Positions 24,126 through 33,410 of a stretch of 44,466 bases of DNA are shown in pieces. The first letter of the stretch is position 1. The number at the start of each line of letters is the position of its first letter. A program made the position numbers and the translations under genes. Origin of the DNA: an uncultured Pelagibacteraceae bacterium (lineage in GTDB: Bacteria > Pseudomonadota > Alphaproteobacteria > Pelagibacterales > Pelagibacteraceae); contig CACEKT010000006.1 in NCBI GenBank assembly GCA_902560225.1, positions 1 to 44,466 on the forward strand. Direction: 5' to 3'. Under the pieces are notes generated by a model. It did not search any database and was not told where the DNA came from. It saw only the letters and a list, made by a program, of their open reading frames with translations.

Positions 24126-25256
24126 ATGATTAAAGAAAAAAAATCATTGAAGGGAAAATCACCTTCAAGACGTAAGTTCTTTAAAGCTGCTGCTGCAACT
24201 GGTGTTGCCGCTGTTGCTGCATCATCTTTAGCTGCTCCTGCTGTTGCCCAAGAGAGGGTTGAAGCAGCGATGGTAGCAACTTGGCCAAGAGACTTTCCTG
24301 GTCTAGGAACTGGTGCACAAAGACTTGCTAAAAGATTATCAGATATGAGTGATGGAAGAATTCAAGTTACTTATTATGCTGCTAACGAAAGAGTTAAAGC
24401 GTTTGACTCATTTGACGAAGTTGCTTCTGGTAACTCTCAAATGTATCATGGTGCTGACTATTACTGGGTTAAAAAACACCCAGCATTCGGTTACTTTACC
24501 GCATGTCCATTTGGATTTACTTACTCAGAAATTAATGCTTGGATTCACCACGGTGGTGGACAAGAACTTTGGGATGAGTTGACTGATGATTTCGGTACTC
24601 AAAGCTTTATAGCAGGAAATACTGGAGTACAAATGGGCGGTTGGTTTAACAAGAAAATTAGATCAGCTAATGACCTAAAAGGTTTAAAAATGCGTATGCC
24701 TGGATTAGGTGGACAAGTACTTGGAAAACTTGGTGGTTCTCCAATTTCACTACCTGGTGGACAAATTTATGAAAACCTTGTGTCAGGTGCAATTGATGCA
24801 ACTGAATGGGTAGGTCCTTGGAATGATGAAGCTATGAAGTTTCATGAAGCAGCTAAGTATTATTACTATCCTGGTATGCACGAACCTGGTTCGATGTTAG
24901 CTTGTGGTGTTAATAAATCTTGGTTTACAAGCTTAACTAAGTCAGACCAAATGATAATTAAAACTGCTTGTGCATGGGCAGATGAGATTACAATGGCTGA
25001 GTACAATGCTAAAAACGGTGCAGCTTTATCAAGACTTGTAAATGAAAATGGAGTTAAACTTGAGAAGTTTAGCGACAAAGTTTACGATGCTTTTGCTAAA
25101 GGTGCTGCTGAAGTTTACGATGAAGTTCAACAACACAGTGATCTTGCTGCTAGAACGCACAAAGCTTTTGTTAAAGCTAGAAAAGAGATCGGTGCTTGGA
25201 CTAACTTGTCAGACTCACCTTACATTGCTCAAAGAAACAGAGCTTTAGGACTGTAG
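24126..25256 (+). CDS. TRAP transporter solute-binding protein (TakP-like, DctP family)
   Basis: This 376-residue periplasmic receptor has a twin-arginine signal (SRRKFFK at residues 14-20, hydrophobic stretch, cleavage near AVAQ). The mature part starts VEAAMVATWPRDFPGLGTGA. The block GAIDATEWVGPWNDEAMKFHEAAKYYYYPG, seen at about residues 221-250, is characteristic of the TakP branch. TakP-type receptors bind 2-oxo acids or related carboxylates, so a monocarboxylate ligand is likely but unproven. RBS AAGAGGAG lies 9 bases before the start. It is the first gene of the TRAP operon and is followed by a terminator. Confidence 0.9.
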   Translation: MIKEKKSLKGKSPSRRKFFKAAAATGVAAVAASSLAAPAVAQERVEAAMVATWPRDFPGLGTGAQRLAKRLSDMSDGRIQVTYYAANERVKAFDSFDEVASGNSQMYHGADYYWVKKHPAFGYFTACPFGFTYSEINAWIHHGGGQELWDELTDDFGTQSFIAGNTGVQMGGWFNKKIRSANDLKGLKMRMPGLGGQVLGKLGGSPISLPGGQIYENLVSGAIDATEWVGPWNDEAMKFHEAAKYYYYPGMHEPGSMLACGVNKSWFTSLTKSDQMIIKTACAWADEITMAEYNAKNGAALSRLVNENGVKLEKFSDKVYDAFAKGAAEVYDEVQQHSDLAARTHKAFVKARKEIGAWTNLSDSPYIAQRNRALGL

Positions 25257-25282
25257 TACTTAAAGTTACTTTAAAATTTTTT

Positions 25283-25309
25283 AAAAGGGCCCTTTTTAGG
25301 GCCCTTTTT
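25283..25309 (+). terminator. Intrinsic terminator/attenuator after the TRAP binding protein gene
   Basis: AAAAGGGCCC (25283-25292) pairs perfectly with GGGCCCTTTT (25299-25308), loop TTTTTA, followed by T and A residues. The 10-pair stem with T-run is a classic Rho-independent terminator. As in the ABC operon, it separates the receptor gene from the membrane subunits. Confidence 0.9.
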
Positions 25310-25335
25310 AATAAGTAAGTAAATTCATTTAAATT

Positions 25336-26319
25336 ATGTTTGTAAAAAATAATTTACCAGTACTAATAAGAGTATTTAGTTATTCAATATTAGCTACTAC
25401 TTTTGTTTTTTTATTTAATAATGTTTTGACAGTTTGGTTTGATTGGCCTGGAGTTAAAAATTTATTTTCACATTATGGTTTGTTTGGATTTAAAAAATTG
25501 AGTAAACCATTATCAGATACAGTTTTAAATTTTGCATTTTTACAATTATTTTTTTATTTGATTTCAATATTGTTGGCAATTTTTTATGTAAATAGATCAA
25601 TAAAACAAACATTAACAGCAGATTCAAAAATTTTAGATAAATTTACTGCTTATATAATTCGTTCATCGTTTTGGGCAGTGTTAATTGTTGGGCTTGCAGA
25701 TTTGTTAATCTCATTTTTAGTTGTTGAAAAATTAGTTGCACCATTATTTGGAGAATACTTAAAAATTAAATTAGTAGTTCCAGCTTTTAGGATTACATTT
25801 GTCCATTTTCCATTAATTTTAATTTCATTTGTGGTTGGATATTTTACTAGATCTGTAGGTTTTATTTGGTTAGCAGTGCTTGTTGTAGGAAGTGAGTTTT
25901 TTATAGTATTATCTAGATTTATATTTGAGTACGAACAAGCATTTCAAGGGGATTTAGTTCGTTTCTGGTATTCAGCCCTTTATCTCTTTGCAAGTGCTTA
26001 TGCGTTAATTCATGAAGGACATGTTAGAGTTGATGTTTTATATACAGGTTTTAGTGAACGTAAAAAAGCCTGGACTAATTCAATAGGATCATTGATTTTG
26101 GGTATTCCTTTATGTCTGATAGTTTTATTTTTAGGGATGGGTGGTAAGGCAAGTATCATTAACGGCCCAGTTATTTCCTTTGAAATCACACAGCAGGGTT
26201 CAAATGGATTATATCTACTTTATTTGATGGCAGTATATTTGGCTGTATTTGCTGTCTCAATGTTAATCCAATTTACCAGTTATTTTATGAGCAGTAGCGA
26301 TAAACTTTTGAAAAATTAA
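25336..26319 (+). CDS. TRAP transporter small permease subunit (DctQ), enlarged
   Basis: This 327-residue membrane protein contains the DctQ domain in its C-terminal half. The DctQ hallmark LYLFASAYALIHEGHVRVDVLY lies at about residues 213-234, followed by the usual two helices. Standard DctQ proteins are about 160-200 residues. Here an N-terminal block of about 165 residues adds about four hydrophobic segments (near 14-32, 62-87, 110-130 and 147-168). The block is continuous with the domain, without a stop or frameshift. Enlarged DctQ subunits occur in some TakP-type systems, though I cannot say how common this version is. It lies 3 bases before dctM. Confidence 0.85.
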   Translation: MFVKNNLPVLIRVFSYSILATTFVFLFNNVLTVWFDWPGVKNLFSHYGLFGFKKLSKPLSDTVLNFAFLQLFFYLISILLAIFYVNRSIKQTLTADSKILDKFTAYIIRSSFWAVLIVGLADLLISFLVVEKLVAPLFGEYLKIKLVVPAFRITFVHFPLILISFVVGYFTRSVGFIWLAVLVVGSEFFIVLSRFIFEYEQAFQGDLVRFWYSALYLFASAYALIHEGHVRVDVLYTGFSERKKAWTNSIGSLILGIPLCLIVLFLGMGGKASIINGPVISFEITQQGSNGLYLLYLMAVYLAVFAVSMLIQFTSYFMSSSDKLLKN

Positions 26320-26322
26320 ATT

Positions 26323-28974
26323 ATGGAACATTTATTTTTAGCTTTACTTGTGATCATCATGATAGGAGCACTGGCCTCAGGTTTTCCAGTAGCTTTTGCT
26401 TTGCCCGGCTCAGCAATTATTTCAATAGGTCTTGCGGCTTTTTTTGGATATCTTTTTGAAGGAGATGTGGGCGCCTATTTTGCAACTGATGGTCCAAAAG
26501 AGTGGTTAACTGCAGGGATTACAAATTTCAGAAGTAATTATTGGGATGTAGAGACAGATACCTTAATAGCTATTCCATTATTTATTTTTATGGGAATTAT
26601 GTTGCAAAAATCCAAGATTGCTGAAGATCTTTTAGTTACTATGGGTCAGTTATTTGGTCCTATTCCAGGAGGATTAGGTATTTCAGTAATTTTCGTTGGA
26701 GCTTTACTTGCAGCAACTACAGGTATAGTTGGAGCAACAGTTATTGCGATGGGATTAATTTCATTACCAACTATGTTGAATAACAAATATGACAAAAGTC
26801 TTGCTAGCGGTATTGTTTGTTCATCAGGAACTCTAGGTCAAATAATACCTCCATCAATTGTATTAATCATTATTGCAGATCAATTAGCTAGTGCTGCAGA
26901 TGTAGCTAATACAATGCGTCAAACAGATTATAAAATTCTTACTGGTGAATTTAATATGCCTGGAGAATTTAGAGTAGGTTCTACTAGCGCCGGAGATATG
27001 TTTTTAGGAGCGTTGTTACCTGGATTAGTTTTAGTTGGATTGTATATGTTATATGTTTTTGTTTATGCAAGAATAAACCCTAAAGCTGCACCGCCAGTAA
27101 CATTTAAAGGAAACTTTGATTTTAAATTTTGGATAAAAGTTGTTGGTGTAATAATTCCACCTCTTGCATTAATTTTTGCTGTGCTTGGATCTATATTAAT
27201 GGGAATTGCGACTGTAAATCAAGCTGGATCCATTGGAGCAATCGGTGCAACTATGATGGCAGGTTACCGACTTCATAAAGGCAGGAAAGATGCATATTAC
27301 CCAATAATAATCTCGGTTATTTCAGTTATCCCTATATTTTATCTCGCAAAGAATTATAACTTAAACATTAAAGCTATTGATACGAGAGATTTAACAGCAA
27401 TATTAATTACAGGATTTTTTACATTTACGTTTTTAATTGGAATTGTCTGGAGTTTTTGGAGATCTTATAAGATTGACAATGTCTTAAAAGAAGTTGTTAC
27501 AGAAACATGCGTTACTACTTCAATGGTATTTATAATTCTTTTAGGGGCTGCAATGTTGACCTCTGGTTTCAGAGCCTTTGGTGGTGAAGAATTGGTAAGA
27601 GATTTTTTACAGGATTTGCCAGGAGGCTTCTGGACACAGTTTATTGTCGTAATGGCAGTAATTTTTCTTTTAGGTTTCTTTCTTGATTTTATTGAAATAG
27701 CGGTAGTAGTTGTTCCTATTATTGCTCCAATATTATTAGCTGAACCAGGTGCAAATATAAGTGCAATTTGGCTGGGAGTTATGATTGGAGTTAATTTACA
27801 AACATCTTTCTTAACCCCGCCATTTGGTTTTGCATTATTTTATTTAAAGGGAGTTGCTTCAAAATTAGTTACTACTTTAAATATATGGAAAGGAGTTGTT
27901 CCTTTTATAGTACTTCAGCTTATTGGATTAGGAATTGTTGGTTTTTATCCTTCATTAGTAAATTATTTACCCGCAAGGACATATTTAACCTCTAATGTTG
28001 CTCCCCCTCCAATGAATCCCAAGCTTCAATATTGTTTGCAGGAATATAAATTTCCTATTTACAATAATGAAGAAGAAAAAATTAGAACAGCAATAACAAA
28101 TTTTCAAAAACTAACTCCTTCTAATCTTCCAAATGATAAATTAGATATATTTGAAGAACATTTTGATAATGCTCTAGGAACTTTTGCAATTGTCAAAAAA
28201 CTTCAAAAAACAGAGGAAGAATATAATGTTTTTGCAGAGGATTATAGAGATTTACATTTTACAGTAAGAAAAAAACAAAAAAAGATAAGAAAAATAGATA
28301 ACAAAATTCAGAAATTAAATTCAGAAATTAGAAATCTAGATAAAGATGATCTAGCAAGTAAAAATAAATTAAAACTTAAAATAGAAAATTATAAATTAGA
28401 AATAGAAGAATTAAATAATGCAATACCAGAGACCTGGAATTCTAGAAATAAAGAATTTGAAATACTTCATAAGGCAAAAAATACTAGAACAAAAAGATAT
28501 AGAAAAAATGTTGATGAAGCCTATGACACGCTCGATCAAATAGCAATGTTTATAAATGATCACGATAAGTTAAAAAATCTTTCACCTGAAATTAAAGAAT
28601 TAAAATATTCTATAAATAATAAAGAATATGAAAATTCAATTTCTATTATTGATAGTCTTTTTGAAAAGGTAGGCGAAATTTCTGGTACTGATGAATTTGC
28701 AAATAAATTAGATGACTTAATCTCTGTTATAGATAATGATGAAGTTGACCAAGATAAATTGATATCTGCTAGCTCAGAAACGTTTGCTTTATTTGATAAA
28801 GAAGTTTCTTGGAGAGGAGATGCAAATAAAAATTTACTACCTGAATTAATTAAATATAATGAAGCTATTAAGCATAATATTGGATTAAGACTTCAATCAA
28901 GATTAACTAAGGATCAAGCTAAATTTGTTGCAAGATGTAACTCAGTTCATAGAGATATATCTTTAAATTTTTAA
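26323..28974 (+). CDS. TRAP transporter large permease (DctM) with long C-terminal coiled-coil extension
   Basis: This 883-residue protein has a DctM membrane domain in about residues 1-555, with ASGFPVAFALPGSA near the start, IPLFIFMGIMLQKS, the conserved GLISLPTMLNNKYDKSLASG and a second half ending in NLQTSFLTPPFGFALFYLKG. Typical DctM subunits are about 425-450 residues, or somewhat more in the mannitol/chloroaromatic branch. After the last helix (about residue 545) comes a hydrophilic region of about 320 residues. It is rich in Lys, Glu, Asn and Ile, with a long heptad-like stretch at about residues 648-701 (RKKQKKIRKIDNKIQKLNSE and onward). I recognise no known domain in it. It is in frame with the permease and its base composition matches the neighbourhood. 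Confidence 0.88.
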   Translation: MEHLFLALLVIIMIGALASGFPVAFALPGSAIISIGLAAFFGYLFEGDVGAYFATDGPKEWLTAGITNFRSNYWDVETDTLIAIPLFIFMGIMLQKSKIAEDLLVTMGQLFGPIPGGLGISVIFVGALLAATTGIVGATVIAMGLISLPTMLNNKYDKSLASGIVCSSGTLGQIIPPSIVLIIIADQLASAADVANTMRQTDYKILTGEFNMPGEFRVGSTSAGDMFLGALLPGLVLVGLYMLYVFVYARINPKAAPPVTFKGNFDFKFWIKVVGVIIPPLALIFAVLGSILMGIATVNQAGSIGAIGATMMAGYRLHKGRKDAYYPIIISVISVIPIFYLAKNYNLNIKAIDTRDLTAILITGFFTFTFLIGIVWSFWRSYKIDNVLKEVVTETCVTTSMVFIILLGAAMLTSGFRAFGGEELVRDFLQDLPGGFWTQFIVVMAVIFLLGFFLDFIEIAVVVVPIIAPILLAEPGANISAIWLGVMIGVNLQTSFLTPPFGFALFYLKGVASKLVTTLNIWKGVVPFIVLQLIGLGIVGFYPSLVNYLPARTYLTSNVAPPPMNPKLQYCLQEYKFPIYNNEEEKIRTAITNFQKLTPSNLPNDKLDIFEEHFDNALGTFAIVKKLQKTEEEYNVFAEDYRDLHFTVRKKQKKIRKIDNKIQKLNSEIRNLDKDDLASKNKLKLKIENYKLEIEELNNAIPETWNSRNKEFEILHKAKNTRTKRYRKNVDEAYDTLDQIAMFINDHDKLKNLSPEIKELKYSINNKEYENSISIIDSLFEKVGEISGTDEFANKLDDLISVIDNDEVDQDKLISASSETFALFDKEVSWRGDANKNLLPELIKYNEAIKHNIGLRLQSRLTKDQAKFVARCNSVHRDISLNF

Positions 28975-28977
28975 TTA

Positions 28978-30216
28978 ATGGAAAATTATATTCTTCCAAA
29001 AAGACAGGCTATCACTGTTTTTTTTGTATTTGCATTTGGATATTTTTTATCATGCTTATTAAGAGCTATCACAGCCACACTTTCTCCAGTTTTAACTTCA
29101 GAATTTAACCTATTAGCAGCTGATTTAGGACTTTTAGCTGGTGGATATTTTCTAGGATTTGCTTTTATGCAAATACCACTTGGATATTTGTTAGATAAAT
29201 ATGGCCCAAAAAAAATTGTCTCATCTTTTTTATTAATCGCATTAGTAGGAACTGTGTCATTTGCTTTAGCTGAAAGTTTTTCAGGATTGTTAGTTTCACG
29301 AATTCTAATCGGTGTTGGTGTAAGTGCTTGTTTAATGGCTCCATTAACTGGTTACAGAATATGGTACGCAGAAAACCAACAACAAAGAGCAAACTCATGG
29401 ATGCTAATGATTGCATCATTAGGTTTTTTGTCATCAACACTGCCTGTACAACTTTTATTGCCTAGTTTTGGATGGAGATGGATATTTGGTGGTATTGCTA
29501 TCTTAATTTTAATTAGTATTTTTTTAATGTTAGTTTTCATTCCAAAATGGAATTTAACTAAAAATAAAGAGTCAGAAGAGTTAGGTAATACCGGAACTTT
29601 ATCAGAAGTGTGGAAAAATAGATTTTTTATAAGTGTAATTCCAATGGGTTTATTCAATTATGGTGGCTTAATGGCTATACAAACTTTATGGGCAGGCCCA
29701 TGGATGACTAGAGTCGCTGGCTATACACCACTTCAGAGCGCTACAGGATTATTTTGGATCAATGTAACTATGTTGGTGTCCTTTTTTTTGTGGGGTTATT
29801 TTTTACCAAAAATTTCAGGTATAGGGTTTAGTGCTAAAAGAATACTTAAATTAGGTTTGCCAGTTAGTTTTTCTGTAATGTCAGTTATAATATTATTAGG
29901 TCCAAAAGCTGGGGCTTTTTACATAACCTTATTTATTTTAAGTTCAATTTCTTTATCAGTTACACAGCCAGCTGTGGGCCTTTCTTTTTCAGGTTATTCT
30001 GCTGGTAAAGCACTAACTTCATTCAATTTATTAATATTCGCTGGAACATTCATAATGCAATGGCTAATGGGCTTAGTGATAGATATTGTTAAAGCTATGG
30101 GTCACTCAGAAATATTTGCGTTTAAATCAGCTTTTTCAGTTTTCTTAATCTTAAGTATTATTTCTTATATATTTTTTTTAATACTAAATAGAAAAAAATA
30201 TGAAAATAAAACGTAG
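28978..30216 (+). CDS. Major facilitator superfamily transporter
   Basis: This 412-residue protein has about 12 hydrophobic segments. Motif A between helices 2 and 3 reads GYLLDKYGPKK (about residues 69-79), as in MFS carriers. The closest general resemblance is to the NarK/nitrate and oxalate-formate type or uncharacterised MFS groups, with no specific match recognised. It starts 3 bases after the TRAP large permease gene and may share its transcript, which hints at a related organic-acid substrate or an exporter for a product. Its last 17 bases overlap the hydrolase gene. Confidence 0.85.
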   Translation: MENYILPKRQAITVFFVFAFGYFLSCLLRAITATLSPVLTSEFNLLAADLGLLAGGYFLGFAFMQIPLGYLLDKYGPKKIVSSFLLIALVGTVSFALAESFSGLLVSRILIGVGVSACLMAPLTGYRIWYAENQQQRANSWMLMIASLGFLSSTLPVQLLLPSFGWRWIFGGIAILILISIFLMLVFIPKWNLTKNKESEELGNTGTLSEVWKNRFFISVIPMGLFNYGGLMAIQTLWAGPWMTRVAGYTPLQSATGLFWINVTMLVSFFLWGYFLPKISGIGFSAKRILKLGLPVSFSVMSVIILLGPKAGAFYITLFILSSISLSVTQPAVGLSFSGYSAGKALTSFNLLIFAGTFIMQWLMGLVIDIVKAMGHSEIFAFKSAFSVFLILSIISYIFFLILNRKKYENKT

Positions 30217-31018
30217 GAATTTTCTTTTGGAATTATTTTTTGGTATTATTGCAATTTACTTAATTATATTAATTTTCTTATTCTTTTTTCAAAGAAATTT
30301 AATGTATCATCCTGATGAGAATAATTATTCTGGAGATAATTTAGAAGTTAACATTGAAAAAGTTACTATCAAAACAACAGATAATATTAATCTTTTAGGC
30401 TGGTTTCATAATAAAAATTTAAAAAGTTATAAAACAATAGTTTATTTTCATGGAAATGCAGGGACACTTGAAAACAGAATCCATAAATTAAATCATTTTA
30501 AAGACATGAATGTTAATTTTTTAATTATTGCATGGAGAGGGTTTAGCGGAAATAAAGGAAGACCAAGTGAGGAGGGTCTTTATACTGATGGTGCTAGTGC
30601 AATAAACTGGCTTAAAGAAAAAGGTCTAAAAGAAGAAGATATAATTATTTATGGAGAGTCATTAGGAACTGGCATTGCTACTGAAATTACTCAGAATAAA
30701 AATTTTGCAGGATTAATTTTAGAAACGCCCTTTACATCAATGATAGAGGCTGCGAAAAATTTTTATCCATATATTCCAGTAGGTTTAATTTTAAAAGATA
30801 AGTATGAAAATAATGAAAAAATTAAAAATATTAATATCCCAGTATTAGTAATGCATGGTGAGGTTGACCAAATAGTTCCATTTTGGATGGGTAAAAAAAT
30901 TTTTAATTTAGCAAGTGAACCTAAATATTCATATTTTACAAAATATGACGATCATATGATGGAATATGACGATAAGCTTGTATTAGCACTTAAATCGTTT
31001 GTTGATAGTTTAAATTAA
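30200..31018 (+). CDS. Alpha/beta hydrolase, membrane-anchored (BEM46/ABHD13-like)
   Basis: This 272-residue protein has an N-terminal membrane anchor (about residues 10-30) and an alpha/beta-hydrolase fold. The oxyanion region is VYFHGNAGT, the nucleophile elbow is YGESLGTG with Ser154, the acid is Asp in VMHGEVDQIVPF and the histidine is in YDDHMMEY. LMYHPDENNY just after the anchor is typical of this BEM46-like group. The substrate is unknown; members are thought to be esterases or thioesterases. The start lies inside the MFS gene's 3' end. Confidence 0.85.
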   Translation: MKIKRRNFLLELFFGIIAIYLIILIFLFFFQRNLMYHPDENNYSGDNLEVNIEKVTIKTTDNINLLGWFHNKNLKSYKTIVYFHGNAGTLENRIHKLNHFKDMNVNFLIIAWRGFSGNKGRPSEEGLYTDGASAINWLKEKGLKEEDIIIYGESLGTGIATEITQNKNFAGLILETPFTSMIEAAKNFYPYIPVGLILKDKYENNEKIKNINIPVLVMHGEVDQIVPFWMGKKIFNLASEPKYSYFTKYDDHMMEYDDKLVLALKSFVDSLN

Positions 31019-31066
31019 GCCATAATCTCAACAAAGATAATTCAAATTTTATTTTTAGGTTAATTT

Positions 31067-31630
31067 ATGAAAAATTTTTTATTATTTTTTATTGTCCTTT
31101 TTTCTTTAAATAATTTATCAAACGCCAAAGAAAATTTAGCATCCGTAGATAGCCTTTTTCATATTGATCAAATGAATTCGCACGATAAAAATTTCGCATT
31201 ATATTTTAAACCCCGTGAAAAAGCTGTCTTAGCTCGAGGAGAAAATTCAAATTATATTAATGATTTTCCAAAGGATCTTTATATTTACAACTACAGAACA
31301 AAAGAGTCTTTGCCACTGATTTCCTATGAATGGTTTCCTAAAACAGCAAAATATTTTTTGCAAGAGTATGATTTTCCAGTTTTCCCAGATGACTTTGCAT
31401 ATTATCTTTTAAAAGATAATAAAACTTTGGTGATGATCAGTGCTGTAAAAAGTTTAAAAGCCAACTTTAAATTTGATATTATTGAGAAAAAACTAGAGCT
31501 TTATCCGGTAAATGGAAAATTTGATTTTATTATTTCTTCGATAGCTAAAAATTGTGGACATTATGAATTTAAAGAAAATTATAAATGTAGTTTTTATAAA
31601 CCTTTAATTTCCAGTACCTTAATTAATTAA
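31067..31630 (+). CDS. Uncharacterised exported protein
   Basis: This 187-residue protein has a clear signal peptide (residues about 1-20, ending LSNAKE). The mature part has no membrane segment and no motif I recognise. Aromatic and charged residues alternate (YNYRTKESLPLISYEWFPKT) and two cysteines near the C-terminus (CGHYEFKENYKC) could form a disulfide, consistent with a periplasmic location. The gene ends 8 bases inside the 3' end of the convergent ftsY gene. The 48-base gap after the hydrolase has no terminator, so it may be the last gene of the TRAP-MFS-hydrolase run. Confidence 0.75.
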   Translation: MKNFLLFFIVLFSLNNLSNAKENLASVDSLFHIDQMNSHDKNFALYFKPREKAVLARGENSNYINDFPKDLYIYNYRTKESLPLISYEWFPKTAKYFLQEYDFPVFPDDFAYYLLKDNKTLVMISAVKSLKANFKFDIIEKKLELYPVNGKFDFIISSIAKNCGHYEFKENYKCSFYKPLISSTLIN

Positions 31631-32540
31631 TTTGAGTAAATGCCTCTGCGAATTTTTCGGCCTCAAAAATTTGCAAATCATCTTCTTTTTCACCCAATCC
31701 AAGAGCAATAATTGGTAGTTTATATTTTTTAGCAACAGCTAAAAGAATACCTCCTTTTGCTGTCCCATCTAATTTTGTCATAATAAGACCAGTTATCGGA
31801 ATAATTTTATTAAATTCTTCAACTTGATTAATTACATTTTGACCCGAGGTTGCATCCAAAACTAAAACAACATCATGAGGAGCATCAGGATCAATTTTTT
31901 TAGTAACGTTTGCAATTTTTTTATATTCTTCCATTAAATTTTTTTTATTTTGTAATCTTCCAGCTGTATCAATTAAAACTTGGTTAAAATTATTATTTAA
32001 CGCTTCTTCTATAGCCTTGTAAGCAACTGATGCAGGATCAGAGCCCTGAGATGATTTTGTAATTTGAACATCAACTTTGTTCGCCCAATTTTCTAGTTGC
32101 TCTATAGCTGCCGCTCTAAAAGTATCTGATGCAGCTAACATTACTTTATTTCCATTACCTTTTAATATTTTACTTATTTTTCCAATAGTTGTTGTTTTTC
32201 CAACACCATTGACACCTGAAATTAATGTTGCATTTAATTTTTCTTTTTTTTTGAAGAATTCAATATTTTCTAATGGTTTCATTATTGAAATAATATAATT
32301 TTTTAAAATATTATTTATTTCGTCTGTTAAATCTTTATTGGGATCAATTTTTGTTTGAGATATTATTTCTCTTATTTCTGAAGCCGAGATAATACCAACA
32401 TCTGATTGAATTAAATAATCTTCAATTTTGTCTAATGTTTTGTCATCAATCTCTTTTTTTACAACTATATCTCTTAAACCCGTTGTAAAAGCTGAGGCGC
32501 TTTTTTTAAAACCTGATTTAAATTTTTCAAAAATTCCCAT
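31623..32540 (-). CDS. ftsY: Signal recognition particle receptor FtsY
   Basis: This 305-residue SRP GTPase has an N-terminal helical domain and the NG domain. GTP motifs are SGVNGVGKTTTIGKIS (P-loop), DTFRAAAIEQL, DTAGR, TKLDGTAKGG and the closing GLGEKEDDLQIF. It is the compact form, lacking the long acidic N-terminal domain of E. coli FtsY. FtsY docks ribosome-SRP complexes at the membrane. Its ATG overlaps the dapF stop by 1 base (TAATG), so it is translated with dapF. The partner ffh lies divergently beyond dapF. Confidence 0.97.
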   Translation of the reverse strand: MGIFEKFKSGFKKSASAFTTGLRDIVVKKEIDDKTLDKIEDYLIQSDVGIISASEIREIISQTKIDPNKDLTDEINNILKNYIISIMKPLENIEFFKKKEKLNATLISGVNGVGKTTTIGKISKILKGNGNKVMLAASDTFRAAAIEQLENWANKVDVQITKSSQGSDPASVAYKAIEEALNNNFNQVLIDTAGRLQNKKNLMEEYKKIANVTKKIDPDAPHDVVLVLDATSGQNVINQVEEFNKIIPITGLIMTKLDGTAKGGILLAVAKKYKLPIIALGLGEKEDDLQIFEAEKFAEAFTQIN

Positions 32541-33364
32541 TAAATTTTAAAATTTATCTCCTCAATATCTGAAACTGGTCCTTTCATATGAATACTATTG
32601 TTTTCATCAATCGAAATTGTCAATCTACCTGTAGCAAATTCAATATCAACTTTATCATTTACCAGTCCGTTTTGTTTTGCGGCAAAAGCTGTTGCGCAAG
32701 CTGCAGTTCCACAAGCTTTGGTAAGTCCGGCTCCTCTTTCCCATACTCTAACTTTTATTAATTCTTTGTTAACAATAGTTGCTAAAGTAACATTACATTT
32801 TTCTGGAAATAGAGAGTGGGTTTCAATTTTTGGTCCAATTTTTTCAATTTCAAAATTTTCGTTATTATCAACAAAAAAAACAACATGTGGGTTTCCAACA
32901 TTTACAGCAGTTCCACCAGAAAATTCATTATTATTTTTGTCATTAATTTTAATACCTAAATTTTTCGTATTTAATTCTTTAGACAATGGAATTTCATTCC
33001 ATTTTGTTTTTGCAACACCTATTTCTGTAGAAACTATTTTTTCTCCAACAATATTTGATTTTAATTTGCCAGATAAAGTTGTTAGGATAATTTCTTTTTT
33101 TTTATTTTCTTTGCCCAACAAATCAGCAATACATCGTGTACCATTTCCACATGCACCAGACATTCCTCCATCTGAATTATAAAATTCTAGTGAAGCATCT
33201 GAAATATCATTTTTTTTAATCAATATTAGTTGGTCACAACCAATAAATTTTCTGTCACAAATCTTTATTATTTGTTCTTTCGTTAAATTTGTAATTGTTT
33301 GCCTATTATCTATGATGACAAAATCATTACCTAAACCGTCCATTTTAAATGCTTTAATATCCAT
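32540..33364 (-). CDS. dapF: Diaminopimelate epimerase
   Basis: This 274-residue two-domain PLP-independent epimerase has the two catalytic cysteines: the first in GACGNGTRCIA (about residue 72) and the second in TKACGTAACA (about residue 217). FKMDGLGNDFVIID at the N-terminus is the usual opening. It converts LL- to meso-diaminopimelate for lysine and peptidoglycan. It is the first gene of the leftward pair with ftsY. Many alphaproteobacteria have a tRNA methylthiotransferase gene between dapF and ftsY, and that gene is absent here. A 194-codon open frame on the opposite strand is only an antisense shadow. Confidence 0.97.
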   Translation of the reverse strand: MDIKAFKMDGLGNDFVIIDNRQTITNLTKEQIIKICDRKFIGCDQLILIKKNDISDASLEFYNSDGGMSGACGNGTRCIADLLGKENKKKEIILTTLSGKLKSNIVGEKIVSTEIGVAKTKWNEIPLSKELNTKNLGIKINDKNNNEFSGGTAVNVGNPHVVFFVDNNENFEIEKIGPKIETHSLFPEKCNVTLATIVNKELIKVRVWERGAGLTKACGTAACATAFAAKQNGLVNDKVDIEFATGRLTISIDENNSIHMKGPVSDIEEINFKI

Positions 33365-33410
33365 ATATAGATATTTAACTTATTTATTGACTTTTTGAAC
33401 CTCTATTATA

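Noticed and set aside
32598-33182. 194-codon open frame on the plus strand
   Set aside because: It is entirely antisense to dapF, which has all catalytic motifs; no family resemblance.
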